NCBI GenBank assembly: GCA_030427485.1
Contig: JAUICG010000011.1
Location: 62,001 to 126,000, forward strand
Source of the DNA: Gammaproteobacteria bacterium
GTDB lineage: Bacteria > Pseudomonadota > Gammaproteobacteria > Pseudomonadales > Halieaceae
Direction of reading: 5' to 3'
Length of the DNA stretch: 64,000 nt
The notes under the pieces are model-generated. The model had not been told where the DNA came from. It did no database searches and saw nothing but the letters and a program-made list of their open reading frames with translations. Made by a program: the position numbers and the translations under genes. This document shows, one piece after another, positions 9,030-17,317 of the stretch (the stretch's first letter is position 1; each line of letters opens with the position of its first letter).

Positions 9030-10220
9030 TCAGTCGATTCGCGACGTCCACTCAGGCGAGTCGTCCAGCATCGCCGCGACCCACTCCATCACCGTAATAC
9101 CGTCGACCTCAAGCGCTGTACCACCGATCAGGAAAGTATGCGCGCTGCCATCGGCGATGAAGCTGCGCACGCGATCGGGGTTGGCCGCCTCGACCTCGCC
9201 CATCTCCCGAATCAACTCAGGTTCCCAGGCCGCACCACCCACGCCAAAGAAAAAGGTGGAAATGGTGGAGTCCTGCTTGTAACTCATCAGGCTGATACGC
9301 AGGTTTTCGTCCCGCTCCAGGCCCCAGGTATGCACACCGGTACCGTGTCCGTCCTCGGCGATACAATCGGGACAACTTGCGGGCAGGAACGCGTCGGAGA
9401 TGTTCCAGTAAGCCAGCAGAGAGCGAAAAAACTCCGGCTCGTTGGGCCTGCCGACCGAGACGCCGGAATCGTTGACAATGTCAATCGGCACATCCGGGTA
9501 CAGGGTCCGCACCAGTGGCAGCGCGAAGATGGTACCAAAACCGCCGCCGCTGACCCCCATCAATACGATGCGCCGCGGCGCCGGGAAGGCCTGGACGGTA
9601 ACATCCAGCGCCGCTGACATGTTTTGCAGACCGTGGTGAAACTGGTCGCTGGTGTCGGCCTCGATACTGCCGTTGCCGTCGATATCGTATTCGACATCCG
9701 ATGCGTGCACGCCGCCGTCGCAATAGGGCAGATAGGCGATGTTCATCCCGGCGATGGGATTACCCGGGAGGTCGCTGTCCAGAATCCCGCCCTTGGGTAT
9801 TCCCGGAGCGGCGGTTTCCGACGCGGCGCAGAGCGTATCCCAGCAGGCGCCCCCACCCTGCAGGAAGATGACCAGGTCTTCGGAACCGGTATCGCGGGTG
9901 GACATCACATATTCCGTACCGCGCAGGCACATCGGCCCGTCGCTGGCGCTGAATCGATGTGCGACGGCATCGCCGGCAGGCTCGGACACCATGGGCGAAT
10001 ACATACCCAGGTAGCGGGTGACACCCTGATCGACCAGTTCCTGGAAGGGATTGACGTCCTCCACAGGGGTTTCCGACTCGGGCTCAGCCTGGGTATTCGA
10101 GGCATTGTTGTTGCCGTTTCCGTTGGAACAGGCGGCCAGCGCCGATAGCAGCGTGGCTGCCATCAGTGCGCGCCAGCGAGACTGCACTGTGTTATGACCA
10201 GGATTCTTGTTTTTCATCAT
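9030..10220 (-). CDS. Pectinacetylesterase-family lipoprotein
   Basis: The 396-residue protein has a lipoprotein signal with lipobox LAAC (residues 28-31) and a low-complexity Asn/Gly/Glu linker, then an alpha/beta-hydrolase-like domain of the pectinacetylesterase/Notum type. Supporting motifs are VIFLQGGGACWDTLC, the nucleophile elbow GVSGGGFGT with its serine, VNDSGV and a late histidine in DGSAHTFL. It is probably anchored in the outer membrane and hydrolyses an ester, perhaps on a polysaccharide. The substrate cannot be read from sequence. The start at 10220 (MMKNKNPG) was chosen because AAGGTG lies upstream and it gives a standard signal peptide. Confidence 0.75.
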   Translation of the reverse strand: MMKNKNPGHNTVQSRWRALMAATLLSALAACSNGNGNNNASNTQAEPESETPVEDVNPFQELVDQGVTRYLGMYSPMVSEPAGDAVAHRFSASDGPMCLRGTEYVMSTRDTGSEDLVIFLQGGGACWDTLCAASETAAPGIPKGGILDSDLPGNPIAGMNIAYLPYCDGGVHASDVEYDIDGNGSIEADTSDQFHHGLQNMSAALDVTVQAFPAPRRIVLMGVSGGGFGTIFALPLVRTLYPDVPIDIVNDSGVSVGRPNEPEFFRSLLAYWNISDAFLPASCPDCIAEDGHGTGVHTWGLERDENLRISLMSYKQDSTISTFFFGVGGAAWEPELIREMGEVEAANPDRVRSFIADGSAHTFLIGGTALEVDGITVMEWVAAMLDDSPEWTSRID

Positions 10221-10284
10221 TATTGTGCACCTTGTGTGGGTGGAAACCCCTTTTTGCATCGAAACGCAAGACTATCGCGACACC

Positions 10285-11085
10285 TCACTGGCGATCAAGC
10301 CTCGGCAGCGCCCGGGCGCTGGCGTCCGAGCTGCGAAACGGGTTGATATCCAGGCCACCACGGCGGGTGTAGAACGCCTGGATATGCAGGAACTGCGGCT
10401 CACACCGCGAGGCGATATCGCAGTACATCCGCTCGACACACTGCTCGTGGAATTCCTGGTGCTCGCGGTAGGCAATAATGTACTGCAGCAGGGAGCCGCG
10501 CTCCACGGCGGTGCCGCGGTAGTGCAACCACACCGTCGCCCAGTCCGGCTGTCCGGTGACCGGGCACAGGGAGCGCAGCAGGTGGCTGTAAACGGTCTCC
10601 TCGACGATCGAGCTGGGCTGTACCAGCAACTGCGCTGCGTCCGGTCCGCCGGTCCGGGGCGCTACCGCCAGGTGGTCCAGCAAGTCACCGCTGAGCCGGA
10701 CGCCCGCCAGCGAGGGATCATCCACCGGAAACAGCTCCAGCGTAACTGTGGCATCCACGACGGCTCCCAGGTCGGCGACAATCGTTGCCCGCGCAGCGTC
10801 GTCGCCGGAGAACCGGGTGCCGTTCAGCGAATTCAGGTACAACTTGAAAGATTTCGATTCCACGATATTGGGTGACCGGGCCGGAACGCCGAATCGTCCC
10901 ACTCGCACCACGGGCTTGCCGTCGCCATCGAGCCAGGACAATTCATAAGCGTGCCAGACGTCGACACCGTGAAACGGCAGCGGCTGACCCAGGCCGAGTG
11001 TCTGTCGTGCCGGGGCCCGCGGGATTGCATGAAGCAGGTGCGGCGCATACTCCCGCACCACGGGAGTATGCCTGCCCAACAACAT
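10285..11085 (-). CDS. queF: NADPH-dependent 7-cyano-7-deazaguanine reductase
   Basis: QueF reduces preQ0 to preQ1 in queuosine synthesis. The 266-residue protein is the long, two-domain form. It has the NADPH/substrate motif ESKSFKLY at residues 76-83, the catalytic cysteine C174 in SLCPVTGQPDW and the acid D181. The ATG at 11085 (MLLGRHTPVV) has a GGGGGA ribosome site. A GTG seven codons upstream is an alternative and would make the N-terminus closer to the length of E. coli QueF. The gene lies a short distance after an ABC exporter on the same strand with no obvious functional link. Confidence 0.94.
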   Translation of the reverse strand: MLLGRHTPVVREYAPHLLHAIPRAPARQTLGLGQPLPFHGVDVWHAYELSWLDGDGKPVVRVGRFGVPARSPNIVESKSFKLYLNSLNGTRFSGDDAARATIVADLGAVVDATVTLELFPVDDPSLAGVRLSGDLLDHLAVAPRTGGPDAAQLLVQPSSIVEETVYSHLLRSLCPVTGQPDWATVWLHYRGTAVERGSLLQYIIAYREHQEFHEQCVERMYCDIASRCEPQFLHIQAFYTRRGGLDINPFRSSDASARALPRLDRQ

Positions 11086-11111
11086 TCCGCCGTCCCCCTG
11101 GCCCACGGCGG

Positions 11112-11885
11112 CTACTGCCTCAGCCGCTTGCCGGAGTTAAGCAGGTGCATGCTGAAGGCGAACGCAAGTACGGTAAAGAAGATAATCATCCCGAATGCCA
11201 CAGGCAGGCTGACATCGGAGACACCGAGCACACCGTAGCGAAACGCATTGACCACATATACCAGCGGATTGAGCCTGGAAACATTGGCCCAGAACTCCGG
11301 CAACATATCCATGGAGTAAAAAACGCCGCCCAGATAGATCAGGGGTGTCAGCACGAACGTCGGGACTATGGAGATATCATCGAAGCTGTTGGCGTACACC
11401 GCATTGATGAATCCCGCAAGCGAGAACAGCATCGCCGTCATGAGCACAACCGTTATCACGATAAAATAACTGTGGATCTGCAGGTGGGTAAAAAACAGCG
11501 ACACCAGTGTCACTACCACTGCCACCAGTAAACCGCGCGACACGCCGCCAATCACATAGCCCATCAGGATGACGACATTGGCAACCGGGGAAACCAGCAG
11601 TTCCTCAACCGCGTGGCTGAACTTCGAGCCGAAGAACGAGGACACCACATTGGCATAGGAATTGGTCACGATCGCCATCATGATCAGGCCCGGCACGACA
11701 AACTCCATGTAGGTGAACCCGCCCATCTCGCCGATGCGGGAGCCGATCAGGGAGCCGAAGATCACGAAATACAGCGACATCGTGATCGCCGACGGCAACA
11801 GGGTCTGTGTCCATATCCGCAGGTAACGCCTGATTTCCTTTCGCAGGATGGTGAGGAACGCCACCCATTGCTCTCGCAGGTTCAT
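11112..11885 (-). CDS. ABC-2 type permease (YadH-like)
   Basis: The 257-residue protein has about six membrane helices and the ABC-2 transporter pattern, including an N-terminal amphipathic segment (ILRKEIRRYLRIWTQTLLPSAITMSLYF-like) and the motif PLIYLGGVFYSMDMLP near residue 175. It would be the membrane subunit of an export system with the neighbouring ATPase, whose stop codon it overlaps by four bases (ATGA). YadGH-type pairs are common in gammaproteobacteria and their substrates are poorly defined. Confidence 0.86.
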   Translation of the reverse strand: MNLREQWVAFLTILRKEIRRYLRIWTQTLLPSAITMSLYFVIFGSLIGSRIGEMGGFTYMEFVVPGLIMMAIVTNSYANVVSSFFGSKFSHAVEELLVSPVANVVILMGYVIGGVSRGLLVAVVVTLVSLFFTHLQIHSYFIVITVVLMTAMLFSLAGFINAVYANSFDDISIVPTFVLTPLIYLGGVFYSMDMLPEFWANVSRLNPLVYVVNAFRYGVLGVSDVSLPVAFGMIIFFTVLAFAFSMHLLNSGKRLRQ

Positions 11886-12799
11886 GCCGCGCCCTCGACC
11901 AGGTTCACAAACATTTCTTCAAGGCGGTTGGCGCGATTGCGCATACTGCTCACATGCACACCGGCAGCACCCAGAACCGAGAAGACCTCGTTGAGATGCT
12001 GTCCCTTCTGCACTTCGACCTCGAGTGTGTGGTCGTCAAGGCGGCGTGCGGTAAAGCCGTCGATGGCCATCGCCTCGGGCAGTTCCTCCACGCAATCGAG
12101 GATGAACACCTCGCGACTCAACTGCCGTAACAGCGATTTGATAGAAGTGTTTTCTACGATATTTCCGTGATTAATGATCGCGATATGCCGGCACAACGCC
12201 TCGGCCTCTTCCAGGTAATGGGTTGTCAGGATAATCGTAGTACCCTGCTCATTGATACGCTTCAGAAAGGACCACATCGAGCGACGCATCTCTATGTCGA
12301 CACCCGCGCTGGGTTCATCGAGGATGAGCAGACGCGGCTCGTGTATAAGCGAACGGGCGATCATCAGTCGACGCTTCATGCCCCCTGACAGCATGCGTGC
12401 CGGCACATCGCGTTGTTCCCAGATTCCGAGTTCGCGCAGATATTTCTCGGCCCGTTCCCTGGCCATCGACGGCGGCAGACCGTAGAACCCGGCCTGGTTA
12501 ACGACGATGTCCAGCGATTTTTCGAACTGATTGAAGTTAAACTCCTGCGGCACGATGCCAATATGGCGTTTGGCCGCGGGAAAATCGACGTCGATATCGA
12601 CATCAAAGATTTTCACCCGGCCCGCCGATTTGGCCACCAGAGAGCAGATGATCCCTATGGTGGTGGACTTGCCCGCGCCGTTCGGGCCGAGCAGGGCGAA
12701 AAAGTCGCCCTGCTCCACCTTGAAGCTGATGCCCTTCAGTGCCTGGAAGCCGTTGTCATAGACCTTGCTGAGATTTTCGATAGTCAGTGCTGGTATCAT
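11882..12799 (-). CDS. ABC transporter ATPase (YadG-like)
   Basis: The 305-residue ATPase drives the adjacent ABC-2 permease. Walker A GPNGAGKST is at residues 38-46; the signature LSGGMKRRL, Walker B LLILDEPSAGVD and the switch histidine in LTTHYLEEAE follow. An accessory domain occupies the last 90 residues. The start at 12799 (MIPALTIENL) was chosen; an upstream in-frame codon adds 36 residues with no family resemblance. It is divergent from the small protein gene at 12875. Confidence 0.9.
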   Translation of the reverse strand: MIPALTIENLSKVYDNGFQALKGISFKVEQGDFFALLGPNGAGKSTTIGIICSLVAKSAGRVKIFDVDIDVDFPAAKRHIGIVPQEFNFNQFEKSLDIVVNQAGFYGLPPSMARERAEKYLRELGIWEQRDVPARMLSGGMKRRLMIARSLIHEPRLLILDEPSAGVDIEMRRSMWSFLKRINEQGTTIILTTHYLEEAEALCRHIAIINHGNIVENTSIKSLLRQLSREVFILDCVEELPEAMAIDGFTARRLDDHTLEVEVQKGQHLNEVFSVLGAAGVHVSSMRNRANRLEEMFVNLVEGAA

Positions 12800-12874
12800 C
12801 GTAAAAATGCAGTTAACTTCGCCGGAGAAGCGCGCAATTGTACCCGTATTTTCACAGGTAGACGATAAAGCCCC

Positions 12875-13258
12875 ATGAATGACAAACATTACCGGGAATA
12901 CTGCCACGCACTCCTGGCGGAATTTTCCCGCGAACTGTTGACGAGAACCGCATCACTGCCGCAGGAACATCCGCTGCGTGAACTGGCCGAGGGCTACGCA
13001 AAGCTCAGTGAGCACACTGTCGACCTGTACGAGCGGGGGCCGGCGCTGGTGGCGCGACTTTTTGACACATACCCGGAGTTCGCGCCCACCTTTCCCAGGC
13101 AGTTACTGTGGTTTCTCGGCGGTGACTGCCTGCACTACATGGCCGATGAGGAAATCGAACAACACCAGCAACTGGAGGAAATGCGCCTCGCGGCCGCCAG
13201 CCGGGGGGAGACCTTCAATTTCAAGGACGCCAGAGCTAAGCTGCTGAACTTACAGTAA
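12875..13258 (+). CDS. PA2817-like conserved hypothetical protein
   Basis: The 127-residue acidic, mostly helical protein resembles a small family of unknown function typified by Pseudomonas PA2817. The supporting segment is the GGDCLHYMADEEIEQHQQLEEM region near residues 87-108. No signal peptide, membrane segment or catalytic motif is visible. It is divergent from the YadG-like ATPase and is followed by the tRNA-Glu promoter. Family assignment is from memory and moderate in confidence; function is unknown. Confidence 0.65.
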   Translation: MNDKHYREYCHALLAEFSRELLTRTASLPQEHPLRELAEGYAKLSEHTVDLYERGPALVARLFDTYPEFAPTFPRQLLWFLGGDCLHYMADEEIEQHQQLEEMRLAAASRGETFNFKDARAKLLNLQ

Positions 13259-13289
13259 AAAGGTCTGACGAATTAGCGCCTCCCGGGGC

Positions 13290-13318
13290 TTGACGCGATC
13301 GCCCTCTCTACCTACAAT
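13290..13318 (+). promoter_or_regulatory. tRNA-Glu/Gly operon promoter
   Basis: A near-consensus -35 TTGACG (13290-13295) and -10 TACAAT (13313-13318) have 17-base spacing. The following GCGCGCC discriminator is GC-rich, as at stringently controlled tRNA promoters. The tRNA-Glu gene begins 26 bases after the -10. Confidence 0.75.
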
Positions 13319-13344
13319 GCGCGCCTCTTGATGAAGAGCGCTGC

Positions 13345-13420
13345 GTCCCCTTCGTCTAGTGGCCTAGGACACTGCCCTTTCACGGCGGTAACAGGGGTTC
13401 GAACCCCCTAGGGGACGCCA
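13345..13420 (+). tRNA. tRNA-Glu (TTC anticodon)
   Basis: This complete 76-base tRNA has acceptor stem GTCCCCT/AGGGGAC, anticodon loop CTTTCAC (anticodon TTC), T loop TTCGAAC and encoded CCA. It is the first gene of a short tRNA operon that continues into a damaged and then an intact tRNA-Gly. Confidence 0.96.
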
Positions 13421-13449
13421 TTTCATCAAGCGCCAGATAAGCGGAACAC

Positions 13450-13540
13450 GCGGGAATAGCTCAGTTGGTAGAGCGCAACCTTGCCAAGGTGGAGGGGGGG
13501 CGCCCAGCCTCGCCGGTTCCGGCGACCACGGCGGTGGATA
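13450..13540 (+). pseudogene. Broken tRNA-Gly copy
   Basis: The first 41 bases (13450-13490) are identical to the start of the intact tRNA-Gly at 13553, covering the 5' acceptor strand, D arm and the GCC anticodon loop. After that the match fails. About 14 extra bases of G/C-rich sequence are inserted after the anticodon stem, only ten bases of the T arm (13510-13519) are recovered, and no 3' acceptor strand or CCA follows. One anticodon-stem pair is also lost. It cannot form a normal tRNA. Confidence 0.85.
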
Positions 13541-13552
13541 AACGTTTTGAAT

Positions 13553-13628
13553 GCGGGAATAGCTCAGTTGGTAGAGCGCAACCTTGCCAAGGTTGAGGTC
13601 GCCGGTTCGAACCCGGTTTCCCGCTCCA
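13553..13628 (+). tRNA. tRNA-Gly (GCC anticodon)
   Basis: This complete 76-base tRNA has acceptor GCGGGAA/TTCCCGC, anticodon stem CAACC/GGTTG enclosing TTGCCAA, T loop TTCGAAC and encoded CCA. It lies 103 bases downstream of the start of the broken copy, in the same transcript as tRNA-Glu. Confidence 0.96.
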
Positions 13629-13649
13629 AGATTTCCCCGCATTTTGAAT

Positions 13650-13677
13650 AACGTTTTGAGCCAGAGCGCAACCTTGC
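13650..13677 (+). repeat. Third, truncated tRNA-Gly repeat unit
   Basis: The ten bases AACGTTTTGA at 13650-13659 repeat those at 13541-13550, just before the intact tRNA-Gly. They are followed by 15 bases (13663-13677) identical to the tRNA-Gly D-arm/anticodon region (13573-13587). This is the remnant of another tandem unit with the first 20 tRNA bases deleted. Confidence 0.7.
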
Positions 13678-13684
13678 GCGTTTT
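13666..13684 (+). terminator. Terminator of the tRNA-Glu/Gly operon
   Basis: GCGCAA (13666-13671) and TTGCGC (13674-13679) pair around two bases, followed by G and TTTT. The left arm and the first four bases of the right arm come from the truncated tRNA-Gly remnant. The stem is short, so strength is uncertain, but position and U-tract fit. Confidence 0.6.
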
Positions 13685-14071
13685 CTAGCCCTCCCCGGAC
13701 TCCAGCCTGATCGACAGGCTGTTGATGCAGTAACGCAACCCGGTAGGCGCGGGCCCGTCTTCAAACACATGGCCCAGATGGGCGCCACAGGCCTTGCACA
13801 TCACCTCGGTGCGCAACATTCCGTGACTGGTATCGCGCGCCTCCTGTATCATATCTGCGTCTGCGGGCTGGAAGAAACTGGGCCAGCCACACCCCGAGTC
13901 GTACTTGCTGTCCGAGTGAAACAGTTGTTCGCCGCAACAGCGACAGTTGTAGGCGCCCTCCTCCTTGCAATCCCAGTACTCGCCGGTGAACGCGCGCTCC
14001 GTGCCCTTATTACGGCAAACGTGGAATTCCTCGGGAGTCAGTTTATCCCGCCAGATTTCATCGTCGTGCAT
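13685..14071 (-). CDS. msrB: Peptide-methionine (R)-S-oxide reductase
   Basis: MsrB repairs the R-form of methionine sulfoxide in proteins. The 128-residue protein has the catalytic cysteine C115 in RYCINS, structural zinc cysteines C43/C46 and C92/C95, and the motifs [10 protein letters not shown] and HVFEDGP. It is cytoplasmic by lack of a signal peptide. It is convergent with the tRNA operon. Confidence 0.96.
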   Translation of the reverse strand: MHDDEIWRDKLTPEEFHVCRNKGTERAFTGEYWDCKEEGAYNCRCCGEQLFHSDSKYDSGCGWPSFFQPADADMIQEARDTSHGMLRTEVMCKACGAHLGHVFEDGPAPTGLRYCINSLSIRLESGEG

Positions 14072-14156
14072 AGTGCAATCCCAAAAGTCCAGTGCTTGCC
14101 ACTAGCGTACACCAGTCGCGACTCGCCGACCACGTACACCGTTAAGGTCCGGCGCG

Positions 14157-15296
14157 CTACACGCGGCCAACCGGGTACAGCACATGGTCGTCATAGCCGG
14201 TGTTTATCACCCGGTAACCGGACAGCGCCCGGTCAAGATCCGCATCGTTGGTGTCGACCAGCAACGGCCGCCCCTCCAGCGCGGTAATCTTCGACTTCGC
14301 TGCGACCACGGTAATATTCTCCAGTCCCACCCTGCGTATCACGGCGGGGGAAAATTGCTGGTTGCCCCGGCCAAACAGGTGGCCCTGCCCGCCGATTACG
14401 GTGACCAGCATATGTGCGGTGGCCGGCATTTCACCGAGCAACTGTAGCAGTTGGTCCTCGTCGACATCGGCGGCCAGAAGCCTGCCGTCACGCACCACAT
14501 CCACGCCCAGCAGGGTATTTGGCAACGCAAGTTCAGCCATGATAGCTGCTGTGGTCGACCCTGGTCCGACCAGATAGGTAGATTCCGGATCCATGATTTC
14601 CACCTGCCAGGCCGCAATGTCGGCAATCGCCAGGTCGGGGTCTTCACGTCCGCCAATCTTGGTATGCTGCAGGTAGTGTCCCTCGCTGGGCACCAACATT
14701 TCACCGTAGAAACGACTGCGCACTTCACCGCGGCGGAATGCCGCTTCGTCGATGTCGCGCACCTCGCGCGCCGAAATCCCGACCAGCCCACCGTCCGCCA
14801 GGCGCAGTAGCAACTCGCCCGCGGCCTCGGGAGACACGGCAAACACGGCGGAGTGCATCTTCACCCCCGCCGGAATACCCAGCACCGGACAACGCTTGCC
14901 TATCGTATCAAAGATGTCGCGGGCAGTGCCGTCACCGCCGGCAAACAGTAAAAGATCCACACCCTGTGCAAAAAGCCCGGCAGCTGCCCGACGGGTGTCG
15001 CTCGCGTCGGTAAGCTCACCCGATACCGTACCCAGTACCGCGAAATCGATACCCAGGCCCTGCAGGGCACGCGCACCCATCTCACCTGCCCAGCAACTGA
15101 TACGTACGGCACTGGAAGATTCCGCCAGAATACGCAGCGTGCGCACGGTGCGCTGCAGGGAACGGTCTCTCGATTCAGGGGGAATCCGCGCAAGGCGATC
15201 TCGCAATTCCGGCCCGTCACTGCCTTTGAGGGCGAGGCTACCCCCAAGTCCCGCGAGGGGATTGATCAGCAACCCGACGTGCAGGGCTCTTCTCAT
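14157..15296 (-). CDS. ATP-NAD kinase-like protein (COG3199/AcoX type)
   Basis: The 379-residue protein has the NAD kinase/diacylglycerol kinase-like fold with the nucleotide motif GGDGT at residues 120-124, and later segments (GPGSTTAAIM, GRGNQQFSPAVIRRV) typical of the AcoX-like branch. Members are predicted ATP-NAD kinases but their true substrate is often unproven. The gene overlaps the pdxB stop by four bases, so the two are translationally coupled. There is no signal peptide; MRRALHVGLLINPLAG is the usual cytosolic opening. Confidence 0.8.
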   Translation of the reverse strand: MRRALHVGLLINPLAGLGGSLALKGSDGPELRDRLARIPPESRDRSLQRTVRTLRILAESSSAVRISCWAGEMGARALQGLGIDFAVLGTVSGELTDASDTRRAAAGLFAQGVDLLLFAGGDGTARDIFDTIGKRCPVLGIPAGVKMHSAVFAVSPEAAGELLLRLADGGLVGISAREVRDIDEAAFRRGEVRSRFYGEMLVPSEGHYLQHTKIGGREDPDLAIADIAAWQVEIMDPESTYLVGPGSTTAAIMAELALPNTLLGVDVVRDGRLLAADVDEDQLLQLLGEMPATAHMLVTVIGGQGHLFGRGNQQFSPAVIRRVGLENITVVAAKSKITALEGRPLLVDTNDADLDRALSGYRVINTGYDDHVLYPVGRV

Positions 15297-16450
15297 ACCT
15301 GCCGCATCGCAGCGACCGCGGCACAGCCGAGCGCCCGCGCTATTGCCCGCTGCTCCGGTGAGCGCAGGCCCTGGACCGTGGAACCGGCCAGTTCCCGGCG
15401 CCTGCGGTAGGATTTTCGCAGGCGGTCGAAAGCCGTCCCGTCGAGGGGCTGCGCCCGAGCGTCCACTACAGTCTCACGCAACAGCGCGTCATCCAGGGAA
15501 ATATCGTAGCGAGCGCGCAGCAGGAAGCGCGGTAAGTCCGCCGCTGACAAGCCATCCGGTACGGTGATTGCCGGAACGCTCTCGGGAGAGCGCGCCTGCG
15601 CGGCAGGCGACAATCGCTGGTGCAGGCAAACAGCTTCCGCCAGCATCCGGGTGGCCCGGAGCTTTCCATCGAAACTGTAGCCTGCAATATGCGCGGTTCC
15701 CAGCGTCACCCGCGCCAGTAAGGCCGCACAGATAACAGGCTCGCCCTCCCAAACATCCAGCACTATCGAGACGTCGGGTTGAGCTTCGAGATACGCGAGC
15801 AGCGCTGCATTGTCGATGACCGAACCGCGGCTGGCGTTGATCAGCAGGGTTCCCGGGCGCAACTGTCGCAATTCTCGGCGGCCGAGCAAATGAAAGCTCG
15901 GCCACGGTTGCCTGGTAGTCAGTTCCGGATGCAGGCTGATCACGTCGCAATCCAGTATTGCATCCAGTCCGGCGGCGTTGGGAATGCTATTCTGGTCCAG
16001 CCAGGGGTCGTAAATACAGCTGTGGATTCCCAATGCCGCAAAGCGCGCGGCAACTGCGCGACCTATCACACCGTAACCGACAATGCCGAGCCTACCACCG
16101 GCCAGCAAGCGTTCCAGTGTCGCTCCGACTGCCGCGATCGCCGCGAGCACATACTCCACTACCGAATTCGCGTTGGAACCGGGCGCATGGGCGAAGCCGA
16201 TATCCCGTCGCGCGAGGTAATCACGGTCGATGTGATCGAACCCACTGGTGGCTGTGCCCACAAACCGCACCGCTGTGCCGCCGAGCAGCGCTTCATCGAC
16301 ACGGGTGACCGAACGCACCAGCAGGATGTCGACGCCCTGCAACTGCCGGCGATGAAGCGTTCGGCCGTTAGCCTGTCGAACAGTTGCAAACGAACCGAAG
16401 CTGTCCTCCACGCCGGGAATGTTTTCATCCGCCAGTACCGTGAGCCCCAT
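15293..16450 (-). CDS. pdxB: Erythronate-4-phosphate dehydrogenase
   Basis: PdxB oxidises 4-phosphoerythronate in pyridoxal-phosphate synthesis. The 385-residue protein has the D-2-hydroxyacid dehydrogenase layout: opening VLADENIPG, NAD motif GYGVIG at residues 125-130, and catalytic arginine, glutamate and histidine in INASRGS, DVWEGEP and GTAHIAGYS. The family's C-terminal dimerisation extension is present. The frame is open far upstream to 16999, but that part is the antisense-like shadow of epmC; ATG 16450 matches the family N-terminus. Its ribosome site is poor, so coupling with epmC 28 bases upstream is likely. Confidence 0.93.
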   Translation of the reverse strand: MGLTVLADENIPGVEDSFGSFATVRQANGRTLHRRQLQGVDILLVRSVTRVDEALLGGTAVRFVGTATSGFDHIDRDYLARRDIGFAHAPGSNANSVVEYVLAAIAAVGATLERLLAGGRLGIVGYGVIGRAVAARFAALGIHSCIYDPWLDQNSIPNAAGLDAILDCDVISLHPELTTRQPWPSFHLLGRRELRQLRPGTLLINASRGSVIDNAALLAYLEAQPDVSIVLDVWEGEPVICAALLARVTLGTAHIAGYSFDGKLRATRMLAEAVCLHQRLSPAAQARSPESVPAITVPDGLSAADLPRFLLRARYDISLDDALLRETVVDARAQPLDGTAFDRLRKSYRRRRELAGSTVQGLRSPEQRAIARALGCAAVAAMRQV

Positions 16451-16478
16451 CAGGGTATGCACGCTGTACAGCTGCTGC

Positions 16479-17063
16479 TCATCGGATTGCGGCCAGGGTG
16501 AACGGCAGTTGCGCGGCGGGCACAGCGGTACCGAATTCGCGGCACAGCGCACGGTAGAACAACGCGGCCCGTTCAGGCAGCCCCTGCCGCTGCCAGGCGA
16601 GGGCCTGCTCAAGTACCGCACGTTCGAAGGCGGCCACATCATGGGCACCCGAGTTTGCCAGCTCGAGATTATCCGCGCTGACGCGGAAGCGGTAGCCACA
16701 CGCCCTGGAGAAATACCATTCGAGAGCCTGGGGCTTGCGCTCGACGGCCTCGAACGCCAGTTGTTGCGCCACGCTGCGCCCCTCGGGCGCATACCAGTAA
16801 CCGAAATCCAGTTGCGCCCGCCGCTGCATCCCGGCAATGCACCAGTGCGAGACCTCGTGCAGCGCGCTGGCGAAATAGTCCTGTCGGTAATACAGCAGAT
16901 GATAATCACCTGCAGCGGCCGCCGGTAGGTACAGCGGCTCGTCGGCGCCGCCACACAGGCGCGTGTTGTAGGTGAAGGAAAAACAGGCATTAAACACACG
17001 CTCCAGCCGCGCCGATTGAAACAGCTCGACTGGGGGCCCCGGGACTTTCTCGACCATCGCCAT
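16479..17063 (-). CDS. epmC: Elongation factor P hydroxylase (YfcM)
   Basis: EpmC hydroxylates the beta-lysyl-modified lysine of elongation factor P. The 194-residue protein aligns along its length with E. coli YfcM: FNACFSFTYNTRL, DEPLYLPA, the metal-binding HEVSHWCIAG (H69, E70, H73), DFGYWYAPEGR and KPQALEWYF. The ATG shares one base with the tusA stop (TGATG); a second ATG two codons on is an alternative. The partners epmA and epmB are not in this window. Confidence 0.94.
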   Translation of the reverse strand: MAMVEKVPGPPVELFQSARLERVFNACFSFTYNTRLCGGADEPLYLPAAAAGDYHLLYYRQDYFASALHEVSHWCIAGMQRRAQLDFGYWYAPEGRSVAQQLAFEAVERKPQALEWYFSRACGYRFRVSADNLELANSGAHDVAAFERAVLEQALAWQRQGLPERAALFYRALCREFGTAVPAAQLPFTLAAIR

Positions 17064-17305
17064 CAGGTTGATTCCCGCTTCCGCAACAGGTAGCGGTACT
17101 GGCCTTCCGACTCCTCGTGCCGCAACAATTCATGGCCCAGGAAGACACAAAACTTCGGGATGTCGCGCTCCGTCGAAGGATCGGTTGCCAGCACCTGCAG
17201 AGTCTCTCCCACGGCGATGTCGCGAATACGGTTGTGCAGCAGCATCACCGGTTCCGGGCAGTACAGGCCTGTGGCATCGAGTATATGATCTGGTTTGTCG
17301 CTCAT
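17063..17305 (-). CDS. tusA: TusA sulfur-carrier protein
   Basis: The 80-residue protein is a TusA-type persulfide carrier with the single catalytic cysteine C16 in LYCPEPVM and the usual beta-alpha-beta pattern. It relays sulfur for tRNA 2-thiouridine synthesis and other pathways. It overlaps epmC by one base. Confidence 0.92.
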   Translation of the reverse strand: MSDKPDHILDATGLYCPEPVMLLHNRIRDIAVGETLQVLATDPSTERDIPKFCVFLGHELLRHEESEGQYRYLLRKREST

Positions 17306-17317
17306 CCGGGCATTTTA

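Noticed and set aside
13364..13642. Minus-strand open frame of 92 residues across the tRNA genes
   Set aside because: It is the complement of tRNA sequence; its NRVRTGD and GGSNPCYRRER motifs are typical of spurious translations of tRNA genes.
16451..16999. N-terminal extension of pdxB
   Set aside because: It lies wholly within epmC in another frame and is unlike any PdxB; ATG 16450 matches the family.
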